A DNA stretch of 64,000 nt from Hamadaea tsunoensis DSM 44101 (lineage in GTDB: Bacteria; Actinomycetota; Actinomycetes; Mycobacteriales; Micromonosporaceae), in contig NZ_AUAX01000004.1 of assembly GCF_000428945.1 (NCBI RefSeq), positions 186,001-250,000 of the forward strand, written 5' to 3'. Position 1 is the stretch's first letter. Every line of letters begins with the position of its first letter. Position numbers and translations under genes: made by a program. The notes under the pieces are model-generated. The model was given only the letters and a program-made list of their open reading frames with translations. It had not been told where the DNA came from and did no database searches. Shown in pieces: positions 51,120 through 59,588 of this stretch.

Positions 51120-51506
51120 TACCCGATGCCCCATGAGTCCCCGATCGACCGGGCGATCCGCGAGGCTACGGAACGGGGCGACTTCGACGACCTGCCCGGC
51201 CTCGGCAAGCCGCTGCCGGACTCCGGCCGCTCCTACGACGAGGACTGGTGGCTCAAGGACCTGATCCGCCGCGAGAACCTCACCGACATCGCCCCGGCGA
51301 CGCTGCTCGTGCGCAAGGAGGCCGAGGGCGTCGGCGAGACCGTGGCGAAGTTCACCACCGAGGCCCGCGTACGCGAAGCCGTCGCCGAGCTCAACGAGCG
51401 CATCTGGCAGGTGCGGCGGGGCCTGGTCGACGGGCCGCCGGTGCCGATCGCGCTGCTCGACGCCGACGCCGTCGTGACGGAGTGGCGCCGCCGCCGGGCT
51501 GCCTAG
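51111..51506 (+). CDS. DUF1992 (DnaJ homologue C28-like) protein
   Basis: 131 aa. HESPIDRAIREATERGDFDDLPGLGKPLP and DLIRRENLTDIAPATLLVRKEAE are the hallmarks of DUF1992, a small helical domain without known enzymatic activity. ATG 51111 is the only in-frame member of the triplicated start. The TAG stop is supplied by the end (CTAG) of the inserted 204-bp element. Confidence 0.85.
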   Translation: MNGYPMPHESPIDRAIREATERGDFDDLPGLGKPLPDSGRSYDEDWWLKDLIRRENLTDIAPATLLVRKEAEGVGETVAKFTTEARVREAVAELNERIWQVRRGLVDGPPVPIALLDADAVVTEWRRRRAA

Positions 51507-51706
51507 GGCCTGTCTCCCGGATCATTCGCGGCCCGTTGGCGGCCTCAGACGACGATCGGCGGCGCTTGAGTCTTCGCCGACAGGCCACCAGCCTGACGAC
51601 GAAGATCAAGCTTGCCGAATCGCCGCTGACCGCTCCTGGCGGCTCGCGCAAGCGCTCCCCGGCGAGACTCGCCACCGGACCACGAGATCCGGGAGACAGG
51701 CCCTAG
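51503..51706. mobile_element. 204-bp MITE-like element with perfect 21-bp terminal inverted repeats
   Basis: Ends at 51503-51523 and 51686-51706 are perfect inverted repeats beginning CTAGGGCCTGTCTCCCGG. There is no transposase inside. Ends reading GGGCCTGTCTC within a CTAG target are reminiscent of IS5-family elements of actinomycetes, so it is probably a non-autonomous derivative moved in trans. CTAG could be a 4-bp target duplication; being palindromic, it cannot be told from the end itself. Both flanking convergent genes stop at the TAG of these ends. Confidence 0.85.
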
Positions 51707-53091
51707 ATCGCGGGCGTGATGTCGCCGAGCTGCCAGTCCCGGTCGAAGTACGCCTGCTCCGGCCCGTACAGCCGGAAGTACGCGAACCAGTGCCGCCCGG
51801 GCAGCGTCGGGATCCAGTTCGCCTCCCGGCCGGCCGGCGGCCGGGGGCCGAAGTGGACGACGACCGAACCGTCGGGCTCGCGTACCAGGTCGTCGCGGGA
51901 GCCCCGGTCGCCGCGCTCCCATTCGGTGTCCATCAGGCACCGGGTCTCGACGTCGTAGACGGTCACCGACCAGAACAGCCGCGCCGGCGGCCCGGCCGGG
52001 ATGTGCAGCGTGTAGTTCACGCCGCCGTCCAGCCAGTCGCCGCCGACGTCCGCGTACGTGGCCAGGTAGGCCTGCCCCTTGCCGGGCGTCTGGCTCTTCA
52101 TGGCCGACGAGAAGCTGACGGCCTCGTAGAAGTACGACGCCCGCTCCAGGAGCTCGTCGTAGCCGTCGGCCCGCTGCGTCGAGTTGTCCAGGACGATCGT
52201 GAAGTCCCAGTGCCGGTCGGGCCAGTAGCGTACGCCCGGGAACCGCTTGGCGAAGGTGTTGGCCTGCGCCATCAGCTCCCCGGCCGCCGCGCCCGCCGTC
52301 AGGATGCGGGCCAGCCGCTGGTCCGGCGCGAACGGCCGGCCCTTCTCGATCCCGAGCTGGCGCAGCATCGCCAGGTAGAACCGGTCGCGCTCGTCGACGA
52401 TCTCGCTCTGGTAGATCTCGTGCAGACGCTCCCAGTACGCGAGTCCGCGCGGCTGGTCGCCCGACCACGGCCGGTCCGCGGGCGACACGACGCGGGTGAC
52501 GGCGGTGTCGGCCTCGCCGTACGGGTAGACGCGTACGCCGTGGACCAGCTCGGCGGCCCGCTCCGGATCGCCGTCGAGGGTGCGGAAGCCGAACATGACA
52601 TGCGTACCGGTGGCTTTGAGCTCGTGGAAGGCCTCGCCCTCGACGGCCGGCGACGGCACTCCCGGCGGCAGGACCAGGTACGCGCCGCCCTGGCTCTGGT
52701 CCGGCCCGAGCTCGCCCATCATGCCGAACTCGACCTGCCAGAAGTCGGAGACGCCGCCGGCGATCGGCCCGGCCGGCAGTTCGATGACGACGGGCCCGGT
52801 CTCGGCGAGGTCGATGAACGTGAGGATGTACGGCGTGGTCGCGTTGGCGGTGATGATCCCCAGCCGGTCGCGGTAGCTGACGTAGTGGACCAGATCCAGG
52901 CTGCCGGCCCCGAAGACGTCGCGGTGCACGGCCCGCCACTGCGCGTACGAGACGATCGGCAGCGCCCACAGGTACGCCTGCGTCGCGAGCTGGTAGTCCA
53001 GCTCGTCGAAGATGATCGGCAGATCCTGGCGGAGGGGTAGGTCGCGGTCGATCGTGACCGTCCCGAGGCGACCGGGCAGCGGCGTGTCCAT
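51703..53091 (-). CDS. DUF1254/DUF1214 domain protein
   Basis: 462 aa. N-terminal DUF1254 (YQLATQAYLWALPIVSYAQW, then VSYRDRLGIITANATTPYILTFIDLAETGPVVIELP) and C-terminal DUF1214 (YTLHIPAGPPARLFWSVTVYDVETRCLMD, WIPTLPGRHWFAYFRLYGPEQAYFD). Function is unsettled. ATG 53091 is used; no clear signal peptide. The stop codon comes from the end of the 204-bp element, so the original C-terminus may be altered by a residue or so. Confidence 0.87.
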   Translation of the reverse strand: MDTPLPGRLGTVTIDRDLPLRQDLPIIFDELDYQLATQAYLWALPIVSYAQWRAVHRDVFGAGSLDLVHYVSYRDRLGIITANATTPYILTFIDLAETGPVVIELPAGPIAGGVSDFWQVEFGMMGELGPDQSQGGAYLVLPPGVPSPAVEGEAFHELKATGTHVMFGFRTLDGDPERAAELVHGVRVYPYGEADTAVTRVVSPADRPWSGDQPRGLAYWERLHEIYQSEIVDERDRFYLAMLRQLGIEKGRPFAPDQRLARILTAGAAAGELMAQANTFAKRFPGVRYWPDRHWDFTIVLDNSTQRADGYDELLERASYFYEAVSFSSAMKSQTPGKGQAYLATYADVGGDWLDGGVNYTLHIPAGPPARLFWSVTVYDVETRCLMDTEWERGDRGSRDDLVREPDGSVVVHFGPRPPAGREANWIPTLPGRHWFAYFRLYGPEQAYFDRDWQLGDITPAI

Positions 53092-53163
53092 GCTCCCGAT
53101 CGTAGGGACAAAACCGACACCGAATGCCAGAACCTCTAAGATAGGTGCCTGCCCCACCCCCGC

Positions 53164-53184
53164 CAAGATCCGGTTGGGATCAGG
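53164..53184. repeat. Half copy of the 81-bp palindrome
   Basis: A single 21-bp arm with two differences from the consensus arm, without the inner palindrome or the second arm. The TGA stop of the padR gene (53182-53180) lies within it, just as the marR stop lies within the arm of copy 1. Confidence 0.65.
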
Positions 53185-53749
53185 CTGCGCGGCGGATTTC
53201 GCGGGCGGCGGGCCGGGCCTGCTCGCTGACGAGGGCGGGCAGTTCCGTCTCGACGTCGTCGAGGAAGGACAGATCCGCCGTGACGTGCCGGGCGGCCGCC
53301 GCGAGCAGCAGCCGGACCATCGGCTCCCGGTCGGGGTCGCGGCGCAGCTGCTCCAGGTTGCGCAATTCCTGCAGCAGGTGCGTGCGCTGCGTGTCCACCA
53401 CGGAACCGGCGAGTTCCCGGTCGCCGCTGCGGGCCGCCGCCATCACCTTGAGGAAGAAGTCGTCCCGGAAGCCCGCCGTACGCGGTGACGGCGAGGACAT
53501 CCAGGCCGTCAGCTCGGCCGCGCCGGCGGGAGTCATCGCGTAGACGACGCGGTCCGGCTTGACGTCCTGGGCGACCCGGCTGGACTGGACCAGCCCGTCC
53601 CGGCTGAGCCGGTCGAGCACCTGGTACAGGTGGCCGATGTTGAGCGCGCCCCACTGCGGCCCGATCGCCGCCTCGAAGGCGCCTTTCAGCTCGTAACCGT
53701 GGCTGGGTCCGGTACGCAGCAGGGCGAGCACGGCGTGCTGGATCGGCAT
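53180..53749 (-). CDS. PadR-family transcriptional regulator
   Basis: 189 aa. N-terminal winged helix (QHAVLALLRTGPSHGYELKGAFEAAIG, ALNIGHLYQVLDRLSRDGLVQSSRV) and the C-terminal helical dimerisation part of the Vir_act_alpha_C type. Divergent from an ABC exporter pair across 54 bp containing a palindrome, so it probably represses that exporter. ATG 53749. Confidence 0.9.
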   Translation of the reverse strand: MPIQHAVLALLRTGPSHGYELKGAFEAAIGPQWGALNIGHLYQVLDRLSRDGLVQSSRVAQDVKPDRVVYAMTPAGAAELTAWMSSPSPRTAGFRDDFFLKVMAAARSGDRELAGSVVDTQRTHLLQELRNLEQLRRDPDREPMVRLLLAAAARHVTADLSFLDDVETELPALVSEQARPAAREIRRAA

Positions 53750-53769
53750 GGAGGACAGAATAGCTCTTG

Positions 53770-53782
53770 CATTGTGACAATG
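53770..53782. promoter_or_regulatory. Candidate PadR operator
   Basis: CATTGTGACAATG, a perfect 13-bp palindrome in the 54-bp divergent region, immediately before the AAGGAGG ribosome-binding site of the ABC gene. Confidence 0.55.
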
Positions 53783-53803
53783 TAAGGAGGCACACTCGTC
53801 GCC

Positions 53804-54568
53804 ATGACAGCAGCGGGGGCGAATCCGGCCGGGGCCGGTGCGGCAGTCGTGGTCGAGGGTCTGACCCGGCGGTTCCGCAGCGGCGGAGCGGAGATAGTCG
53901 CGGTCGACGACGTCGGCCTGGTGTTCGAGGCCGGCGGCATGACCGCCGTCACCGGGCCCAGCGGCTCGGGCAAGTCCACGCTGCTGCACCTGATCGGCGC
54001 GATCGAGGCACCGGACGCGGGCACGGTCACAGTGGACGGCACCGAGATCACGCGGCTGCGGCGGGGCCGGCTGTCCGCGTACCGCCGGGGTGTGGGGTTC
54101 GTCTTCCAGCGCTATCACCTGCTGCCGGCGCTGACGGCGCTGGACAACGTGATCGCCCCGGCGCTGGCCTACCGCACGGGGTTCGACCGCGCGGCGCGGG
54201 CCCGCGAACTGCTCGCGGCGGTCGGCCTCGCGGGGCGGGAGAACGCGCTGCCCGCGCAGCTGTCCGGCGGCCAGCAGCAGCGGGTCGCGATCGCGCGGGC
54301 ACTGATCGGGCAGCCGCGGCTGCTGCTCGCCGACGAGCCGACCGGCAACCTGGACTCCGCGACCGGCGGTGAGATCCTCGACCTGCTGGCCCGGCTGCGC
54401 GCCGAGCATGCGATGACGGTGCTGATCGCCACCCACGAGCAGCACGTCGCGGCCGCCTGCGACCGGGTGATCCGGCTGCGCGACGGGCGCGTGGTGCACG
54501 ACGCCGACCTGCGCGGCGGGCCGGACAAGGAAGAGACGCTGGCCCGGGTAGAGGGGCTGCGGCTGTGA
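53804..54568 (+). CDS. ABC transporter ATP-binding protein (MacB/LolD type)
   Basis: 254 aa. Walker A GPSGSGKST (about residues 50-58), signature LSGGQQQRVAIARAL, Walker B LLLADEPTGNLD, His loop IATHEQH. The FQRYHLLPALTALDNV Q-loop segment is characteristic of the LolD/MacB group that drives FtsX-type permeases. Its stop overlaps the permease start (GTGA). PadR control suggests induction by a toxic compound, cell-wall antibiotic or peptide. Confidence 0.92.
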   Translation: MTAAGANPAGAGAAVVVEGLTRRFRSGGAEIVAVDDVGLVFEAGGMTAVTGPSGSGKSTLLHLIGAIEAPDAGTVTVDGTEITRLRRGRLSAYRRGVGFVFQRYHLLPALTALDNVIAPALAYRTGFDRAARARELLAAVGLAGRENALPAQLSGGQQQRVAIARALIGQPRLLLADEPTGNLDSATGGEILDLLARLRAEHAMTVLIATHEQHVAAACDRVIRLRDGRVVHDADLRGGPDKEETLARVEGLRL

Positions 54569-57246
54569 TCCGGCTGATCCTCGCGCACCTGCGCCACCGG
54601 GCCGGCCGGTCGCTGGCGCTGCTGGCCGGGGTGCTCGTCGCCACCACCGGGTTCACCGTCCTGACCGGCAGCGTGGCGACCGCCCAGCTGCAGGTGAAGG
54701 GCGAGGTCAACGCCGAGTTCCGGGGCGCCTACGACATCCTGGTCCGGCCGAAGGGCGCCCGGTCCGCGATCGAGTCGGAGCGCGACCTGGTCCAGCCCAA
54801 CTACCTGTCCGGGATCTACGGCGGGATCACCACCGCGCAGTGGCACGAGATCGAGCAGGTCGCCGGGGTGGAGGTGGCCGCGCCGATCGCGAGCCTCGGC
54901 TACACCGCGACCCTGCGGTTCGTCACCCCGGACCTGACCGACCTCGTCGACCGGTCGGCCGACCGCCAGCTGCTGCGCCTCGACCCCACCTGGTACGCCG
55001 ACCGCGACCTCACCGCCGTGACCGACGAGCCGCAGTACGTCTACGTGACGAAGCATCCGCTCGTGGTGTCGCCGGCCGGCACCTGCGGTCCGGACTCGAT
55101 CGCCGAGGTGCTGCCGGACGGCGGCCGCAGGCCGTTGTGCGGGCTGGGCGTCGCCCGGTCGGCGCTGCGGGCGTACCAGCTGCTGCCGAACGGATCCTTC
55201 CTGGACGGTTCGCTGCTCGGCATCGCCGACCTGGCCGAGCGGACCGCGCCCCGGCTGGTGATCGGGCTGCCGTGGTGGAGCGTCATGGGCACCGCCGCCG
55301 TCGACCCCGCGCAGGAGGCCCGGCTCGTCGGCCTCGACCACGCGGTCGTCCAGGGCCGCTACCTGACCGCGACCGACACGATCGGCGAGCACCACGGCAT
55401 CCCCGTCCTGTACGCCGAGCAGCCGGCCGTCGAGGAGAGCCTGAGCGTCGGCATCGCCCGGATGCCCGGATCCGCCGCGGCCGCCGTACCCGGGGCGGAT
55501 CCGCTGCGGCTGCACGACACCCTGAGCGCGGCCAAGGCCCTGCACGTCCGCACGACCGACTTCCCGACCAGCAAGCCCGTCCTCGACGTGACCCGGCCGC
55601 ACGGGATCGCCTTCCTCAACAACCTCATGCAGGGCGGCCTGCCGCAGTACACCGTGGACCCGGACGGCGCCCTGCGCGCGGTGGTCCAGCATCCGGACTC
55701 GACCGGCTGGGCCTCGACCATCAACACCGCCGGGGCCGACGCGCCCGCGTTCCTCACCGACACCCCCTTCCGCGTCATGCGTACGCAGGAGAAGGACGGC
55801 CCGATCCTGGCGGCCGAATGGGTCGGCGTCCTGGACCCGGCGAAGATCTCGGGTTTCTCCGCGAACTCCCGCGTGCCCCTGGAGACCTACCAGGCCGCCC
55901 AGGCGACCGGCGCCGACCAGGCCACCCGGGACCGGCTCGGCGGGCAGCCGCTGCGCCCAGCCAGCAATCCGCAGGGCTACTTCGTCGCGCCGCCGCTGCT
56001 GCTGATGCCCCTCCAGGCGCTGCCGAGCCTGCTCGGGCCGGCGAAGGCCGACGCGGCGATCTCGGCCGTCCGCGTCCGCGTGTCCGATGTCAACACTCTG
56101 GATCCGACCACCCGGGAACGGATCCGGAGCATCGCGGAGACGATCGCGACGCGTACCGGGCTGGACGTCGACATCACCGTCGGGTCCTCGCTGGCGCCGC
56201 AGACCGTCGTGCTCCCGGCGGGCCGGTTCGGGCGGCCGGAGCTGCGCCTGTCCGAGCTGTGGTCCAAGAAGGGCGTGGCCGTCGCGATCATCACCGCCGT
56301 CGACCGCAAGAGCGCGCTGCTGTTCGGCCTGATCCTCGTGGTCTGCGTGCTCTTCCTCGGCAACGCGGCCGTCGCCGCCGTCCGCGACCGGCGCCGCGAG
56401 CTGGCCGTGCTGGCGTGCCTCGGCTGGCCCGGGCGAAGACTCGCCGGCCTCATCGCCGGGGAGGTCGCCGTCGTGGCGCTCGCCGGCGGGATCGGCGCGG
56501 CCCTGCTCACCTGGCCGCTCGGCCGGCTCGCCGGGATCACCGTCTCCTGGCGGCACGCGCTGCTCGCCCTGCCCGTGGCGCTGCTGCTGGCGATGGTCGC
56601 CGCGATCGAGCCCGCGCTCCAGGCCGCCCGGGCGCATCCGGCCGCCGCGCTCGCGCCGCGGGTCGCCCGGGTCCGCCGCCGCCGGCTCGTCCGCGCCCGG
56701 TCCGTGGCCGGCCTGGCCCTGAGCAACGCCCGGCGGCGGCCCGCGCGTACCGCCCTGGGCGTCGCGGCGGTCGCCTTCGGCGTCGGGGCGTTCACCCCGG
56801 TCGCCACCCTCGTCTGGGTCTTCCACGGGCAGGTCACCGGCACGCTGCTCGGCGACGCCGTCTCGGTCACCGTCCGCCCGGTCGACACCCTCGCGGTCGC
56901 GGCCACCCTGGTCCTGGCGGCCTTCGCGCTGGCCGACGTCCTCTACCTCAACGTACGCGAGCGCGCCGCCGAACTGGCCACGCTGCGGGCCACCGGCTGG
57001 ACGGCGGCCGCCGTGACGCGCCTGATCGCGTACGAGGGGATGCTCATCGGGGTTCTCGGCGCGCTGCTCGGCGCCGGACTCGGCCTCGGTCTGGTCCGCG
57101 CGTTCGTCGGCGGCGTCAGCGCGTACGCCTGGGGTGCGGCGGGCGCGGCCGCGGCGATCGGGTGCGTGCTCGCGGCGCTGGCGGTGCTGCTGCCCGCGCG
57201 GGTGGTGCACCGGTTGCCCCTCGCCGGCCTCCTCGCGGCGGAGTAG
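54565..57246 (+). CDS. FtsX-family ABC transporter permease
   Basis: 893 aa. One N-terminal membrane helix (LALLAGVLVATTGFTVLTGS), an extracytoplasmic domain of about 530 residues, then a cluster of helices (ALLFGLILVVCVLFLGNAAVAAV, LAGLIAGEVAVVALAGGIGAALL) and a second FtsX-like block near the C-terminus (VRERAAELATLRATGWTAAAVTRLIAYEGMLIGVLG). The repeated RRREL/ELATLRATGW motifs are the FtsX signature. Mechanotransmission-type exporter or signalling complex with the ATPase encoded upstream. Confidence 0.9.
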   Translation: MIRLILAHLRHRAGRSLALLAGVLVATTGFTVLTGSVATAQLQVKGEVNAEFRGAYDILVRPKGARSAIESERDLVQPNYLSGIYGGITTAQWHEIEQVAGVEVAAPIASLGYTATLRFVTPDLTDLVDRSADRQLLRLDPTWYADRDLTAVTDEPQYVYVTKHPLVVSPAGTCGPDSIAEVLPDGGRRPLCGLGVARSALRAYQLLPNGSFLDGSLLGIADLAERTAPRLVIGLPWWSVMGTAAVDPAQEARLVGLDHAVVQGRYLTATDTIGEHHGIPVLYAEQPAVEESLSVGIARMPGSAAAAVPGADPLRLHDTLSAAKALHVRTTDFPTSKPVLDVTRPHGIAFLNNLMQGGLPQYTVDPDGALRAVVQHPDSTGWASTINTAGADAPAFLTDTPFRVMRTQEKDGPILAAEWVGVLDPAKISGFSANSRVPLETYQAAQATGADQATRDRLGGQPLRPASNPQGYFVAPPLLLMPLQALPSLLGPAKADAAISAVRVRVSDVNTLDPTTRERIRSIAETIATRTGLDVDITVGSSLAPQTVVLPAGRFGRPELRLSELWSKKGVAVAIITAVDRKSALLFGLILVVCVLFLGNAAVAAVRDRRRELAVLACLGWPGRRLAGLIAGEVAVVALAGGIGAALLTWPLGRLAGITVSWRHALLALPVALLLAMVAAIEPALQAARAHPAAALAPRVARVRRRRLVRARSVAGLALSNARRRPARTALGVAAVAFGVGAFTPVATLVWVFHGQVTGTLLGDAVSVTVRPVDTLAVAATLVLAAFALADVLYLNVRERAAELATLRATGWTAAAVTRLIAYEGMLIGVLGALLGAGLGLGLVRAFVGGVSAYAWGAAGAAAAIGCVLAALAVLLPARVVHRLPLAGLLAAE

Positions 57247-57249
57247 CCG

Positions 57250-57732
57250 TCACGCCGACAGGGCGGCGGCCAGGTCGCTCGTGCCGCCCGCCGAGTCCAG
57301 CCGACGCTCCGCCCGGGCCACCCGCTTGTCCGTCGGGTACGCGATCAGCAGCCACAGCAGCACGGCGATGACGGCCGACACGTAGTACGGGACCACGGTC
57401 TGCACGATGAACGACACGACCAGGGCGAACAGCGCCGGGGCCTCGATGATCGCGAACTGGAGGAAGAAGGCGCGCTGGAACGCGGCGACCCCCTGCTTGC
57501 GCGCCTGCGGCCCGGAGGTGCCGGGCGGCAGCGGCCGCAGCCGGCCCACCAGCGGCGCTGCCACGGCCGACAGGACGGACAGGCCGGTGGTGACCGCGAA
57601 CAGCACGTCGTGCGGCCAGGTCACGGGCACGGTGAAGGTCGCGACGACGCCGAACAGCACGAGCGCGCCGGTGATGTTGCCGCCGACGATGCGCAGGCCG
57701 GTGATCGGGGTCTGGGACGGCCGGGAGGTCAT
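57250..57732 (-). CDS. Small integral membrane protein
   Basis: 160 aa with four hydrophobic segments (ITGALVLFGVVATFTVPVTW, VLFAVTTGLSVLSAVAAPLVG, FFLQFAIIEAPALFALVVSFIV and YYVSAVIAVLLWLLIAYP). No family recognised. Convergent with the permease gene (3-bp gap) and divergent from the HTH_42 gene. Confidence 0.65.
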   Translation of the reverse strand: MTSRPSQTPITGLRIVGGNITGALVLFGVVATFTVPVTWPHDVLFAVTTGLSVLSAVAAPLVGRLRPLPPGTSGPQARKQGVAAFQRAFFLQFAIIEAPALFALVVSFIVQTVVPYYVSAVIAVLLWLLIAYPTDKRVARAERRLDSAGGTSDLAAALSA

Positions 57733-57774
57733 GGCGGACAGCATAGAGCCCGGCGGCCCGATACCCTGGCGATC

Positions 57775-58902
57775 ATGCAGGTGTCCCGTCCGGCCGTCTC
57801 CTGGGATCAGGCCCTGGCCCGGCGGGTCGAACGGCATTTCACCCCGCGCGACACCCCGGCCGCCGCGGCGCACGCCATCAGCGGTGCCCAGGCCCAGATC
57901 CCGTCGGCCGGCGAGCACTCGCTGGCGCTGCGGGTCGTCGGCGGTACGCGTACCGGCGTGCAGGATGCGCTGTGGAACGAGCGGTCGGTGGTGCGTACGC
58001 ACGGGCCGCGGGGGACCGTCCATCTGCTCCCGGCCGCCGACCTTCCCCTGTGGACGGGTGCCCTGTCGGCCCTGCCGTCGACGAGCCCGATGCCGGACGG
58101 CGTACGCCTGACGCCCGAGCAGACCGAGGCCGTGGTGGCCGCCATCGGGGCCGCTCTCGACGGGAACGACCTGACCCTCGACGAGCTGCACGAGCAGGTG
58201 GTCGCGACGGCCGGGCCGTGGGCGGGCGACCTCGTCATGCCGGCCTTCCAGACGATGTGGCCCCGCTGGCGGCAGGCGCTCGGCACCGCGGCCCGCCGCG
58301 GGGTGCTCTGTTTCGGCCCCAACCGCGGCCGCGCGGTCACGTACGCCCACCCGCACACCACTCCGCTGCCCGGCCCGGAAGCGTTGCGGGACCTGGTCTT
58401 CCGGTACCTGTGGAGCTACGGGCCGGGCACCGCGCGGACGTTCGCCCAGTGGCTCGGCGCGCCGCCGGCCTGGTCCGCCGAGCTGTTCGCCGGGCTGCCG
58501 CTCGTCGAGGTGGACTTCGAGGGCGCCCCGGCCTGGGTGGCGCCCGGCGACGACACGTTCGCGGCGGAGCCGCCCTCGGGGGTGCGGCTGCTGCCGTACT
58601 TCGACGCGTACGGGATCGGGGCGATGCCGCGTACGCGGGTGTTCCCGGGCGCGATGGCTCAGCGGGCGCTCGCGAACGGGCAGGCGGGCAACTTCCCCGT
58701 GGTGCTGGTGGACGGGGTCGTCGCCGGGGTCTGGCACCAGAAGCGCGGCGGCCGGCGGATCGCCGTGACCGTCGAGTTCGGCGCGGACCCGGACGCTCGC
58801 GTCCGCGCGGCGCTGGATCGGGAGGTCGAGCGGCTGGGCGTGATCCTCGAAGGCGTGCCGGCGCTGACCCTCGGCCCCGTCGCGGTGGGACCGCACGCCT
58901 GA
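57775..58902 (+). CDS. Winged-helix DNA-binding domain protein (HTH_42, AlkX/YcaQ-like)
   Basis: 375 aa. GVQDALWNERSVVRTHGPRGTVHLLPAADLPLW, LVFRYLWSYGPGTARTFAQWLG and LLPYFDAYGIG are landmarks of the HTH_42 family, which includes DNA crosslink-repair glycosylase YcaQ and many uncharacterised actinobacterial members. Whether this one is a glycosylase is unknown. TACCCT at 57762-57767, 7 nt before ATG 57775, indicates a leaderless message. Confidence 0.85.
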   Translation: MQVSRPAVSWDQALARRVERHFTPRDTPAAAAHAISGAQAQIPSAGEHSLALRVVGGTRTGVQDALWNERSVVRTHGPRGTVHLLPAADLPLWTGALSALPSTSPMPDGVRLTPEQTEAVVAAIGAALDGNDLTLDELHEQVVATAGPWAGDLVMPAFQTMWPRWRQALGTAARRGVLCFGPNRGRAVTYAHPHTTPLPGPEALRDLVFRYLWSYGPGTARTFAQWLGAPPAWSAELFAGLPLVEVDFEGAPAWVAPGDDTFAAEPPSGVRLLPYFDAYGIGAMPRTRVFPGAMAQRALANGQAGNFPVVLVDGVVAGVWHQKRGGRRIAVTVEFGADPDARVRAALDREVERLGVILEGVPALTLGPVAVGPHA

Positions 58903-58953
58903 CCTGCGCGTCGCTACCGTGAGTGACTGAATTCGCGTGCGAGACTACACTCC

Positions 58954-59454
58954 GTGACTTTCCTTGGTGTTCTTCTCGCCGCCGCCGGGCTGCTCGCGCC
59001 CGGCGCCGCCGGTACGGTGCCCCTCCCCGAGCGGGCGCCGGACCTGTTCAACGCGACGGTCCGGGCGATCGGCGTCAGCCCGTCGGTCGCGTCCTGCCTG
59101 CCGGTCTCGGGCAGCATCGAGATCCGCTCCGGTGAATCGGCCGGGACGGTCTTCGCCCGGCCGGCCGGCGACCCCGTGCGGGCCTGCGCGGAGAGCGCCG
59201 GCCGGCTGCCGATCTCCCCGGTCACCGTCCAGGTCGTCGCGATGGGCAGGCCGGACATCGACGAACCGCTCACGATCGTCGCCGACCTGCGCCGCCCCGG
59301 GATCGGCGGCTCGGTCGTGCTGCTCACGGGATCGATCCAGCTTGCGGCCCCGACCGGCGTACCGATCGGGGAGTGCGTGGAGGTCGCCCGGGACTGGGGC
59401 AGCTGGCGGTCGCCGTTCGCGCTGACGGCCGTCGTGGATTTCTGCGCGGTGTAG
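58954..59454 (+). CDS. Small secreted hypothetical protein
   Basis: 166 aa starting with GTG. Signal peptide TFLGVLLAAAGLLAPGAAG (cleavage near residue 20), then a compact beta-rich domain with four cysteines. Not recognised. It follows the HTH_42 gene by 51 bp; an own promoter is possible. Confidence 0.6.
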   Translation: MTFLGVLLAAAGLLAPGAAGTVPLPERAPDLFNATVRAIGVSPSVASCLPVSGSIEIRSGESAGTVFARPAGDPVRACAESAGRLPISPVTVQVVAMGRPDIDEPLTIVADLRRPGIGGSVVLLTGSIQLAAPTGVPIGECVEVARDWGSWRSPFALTAVVDFCAV

Positions 59455-59537
59455 GGCCTGAGGTCTCCGGCGGGTGTGGCGCCGATCGCACCGCCCGGCC
59501 GCCGGAATCACTTGCGCGCCGTCGCGGCCGGCATTAC

Positions 59538-59571
59538 TGTATCGATTTAGAAGGCAGCTGGATCGATACAG
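59538..59571. promoter_or_regulatory. Candidate operator of the LacI-type gene
   Basis: CTGTATCGAT (59538-59547) and ATCGATACAG (59562-59571) are perfect 10-bp inverted repeats with a 14-nt gap, ending 17 nt before the lacI-type start. The spacing is wider than a classical LacI operator, so two half-operators or another regulator are alternatives. Confidence 0.55.
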
Positions 59572-59588
59572 AACCGGAAAGGCCCACC

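Noticed and set aside
54169-57210. 1,013-codon open frame on the minus strand
   Set aside because: Antisense shadow of the FtsX permease and ATPase genes; the translation is low-complexity with no motif.
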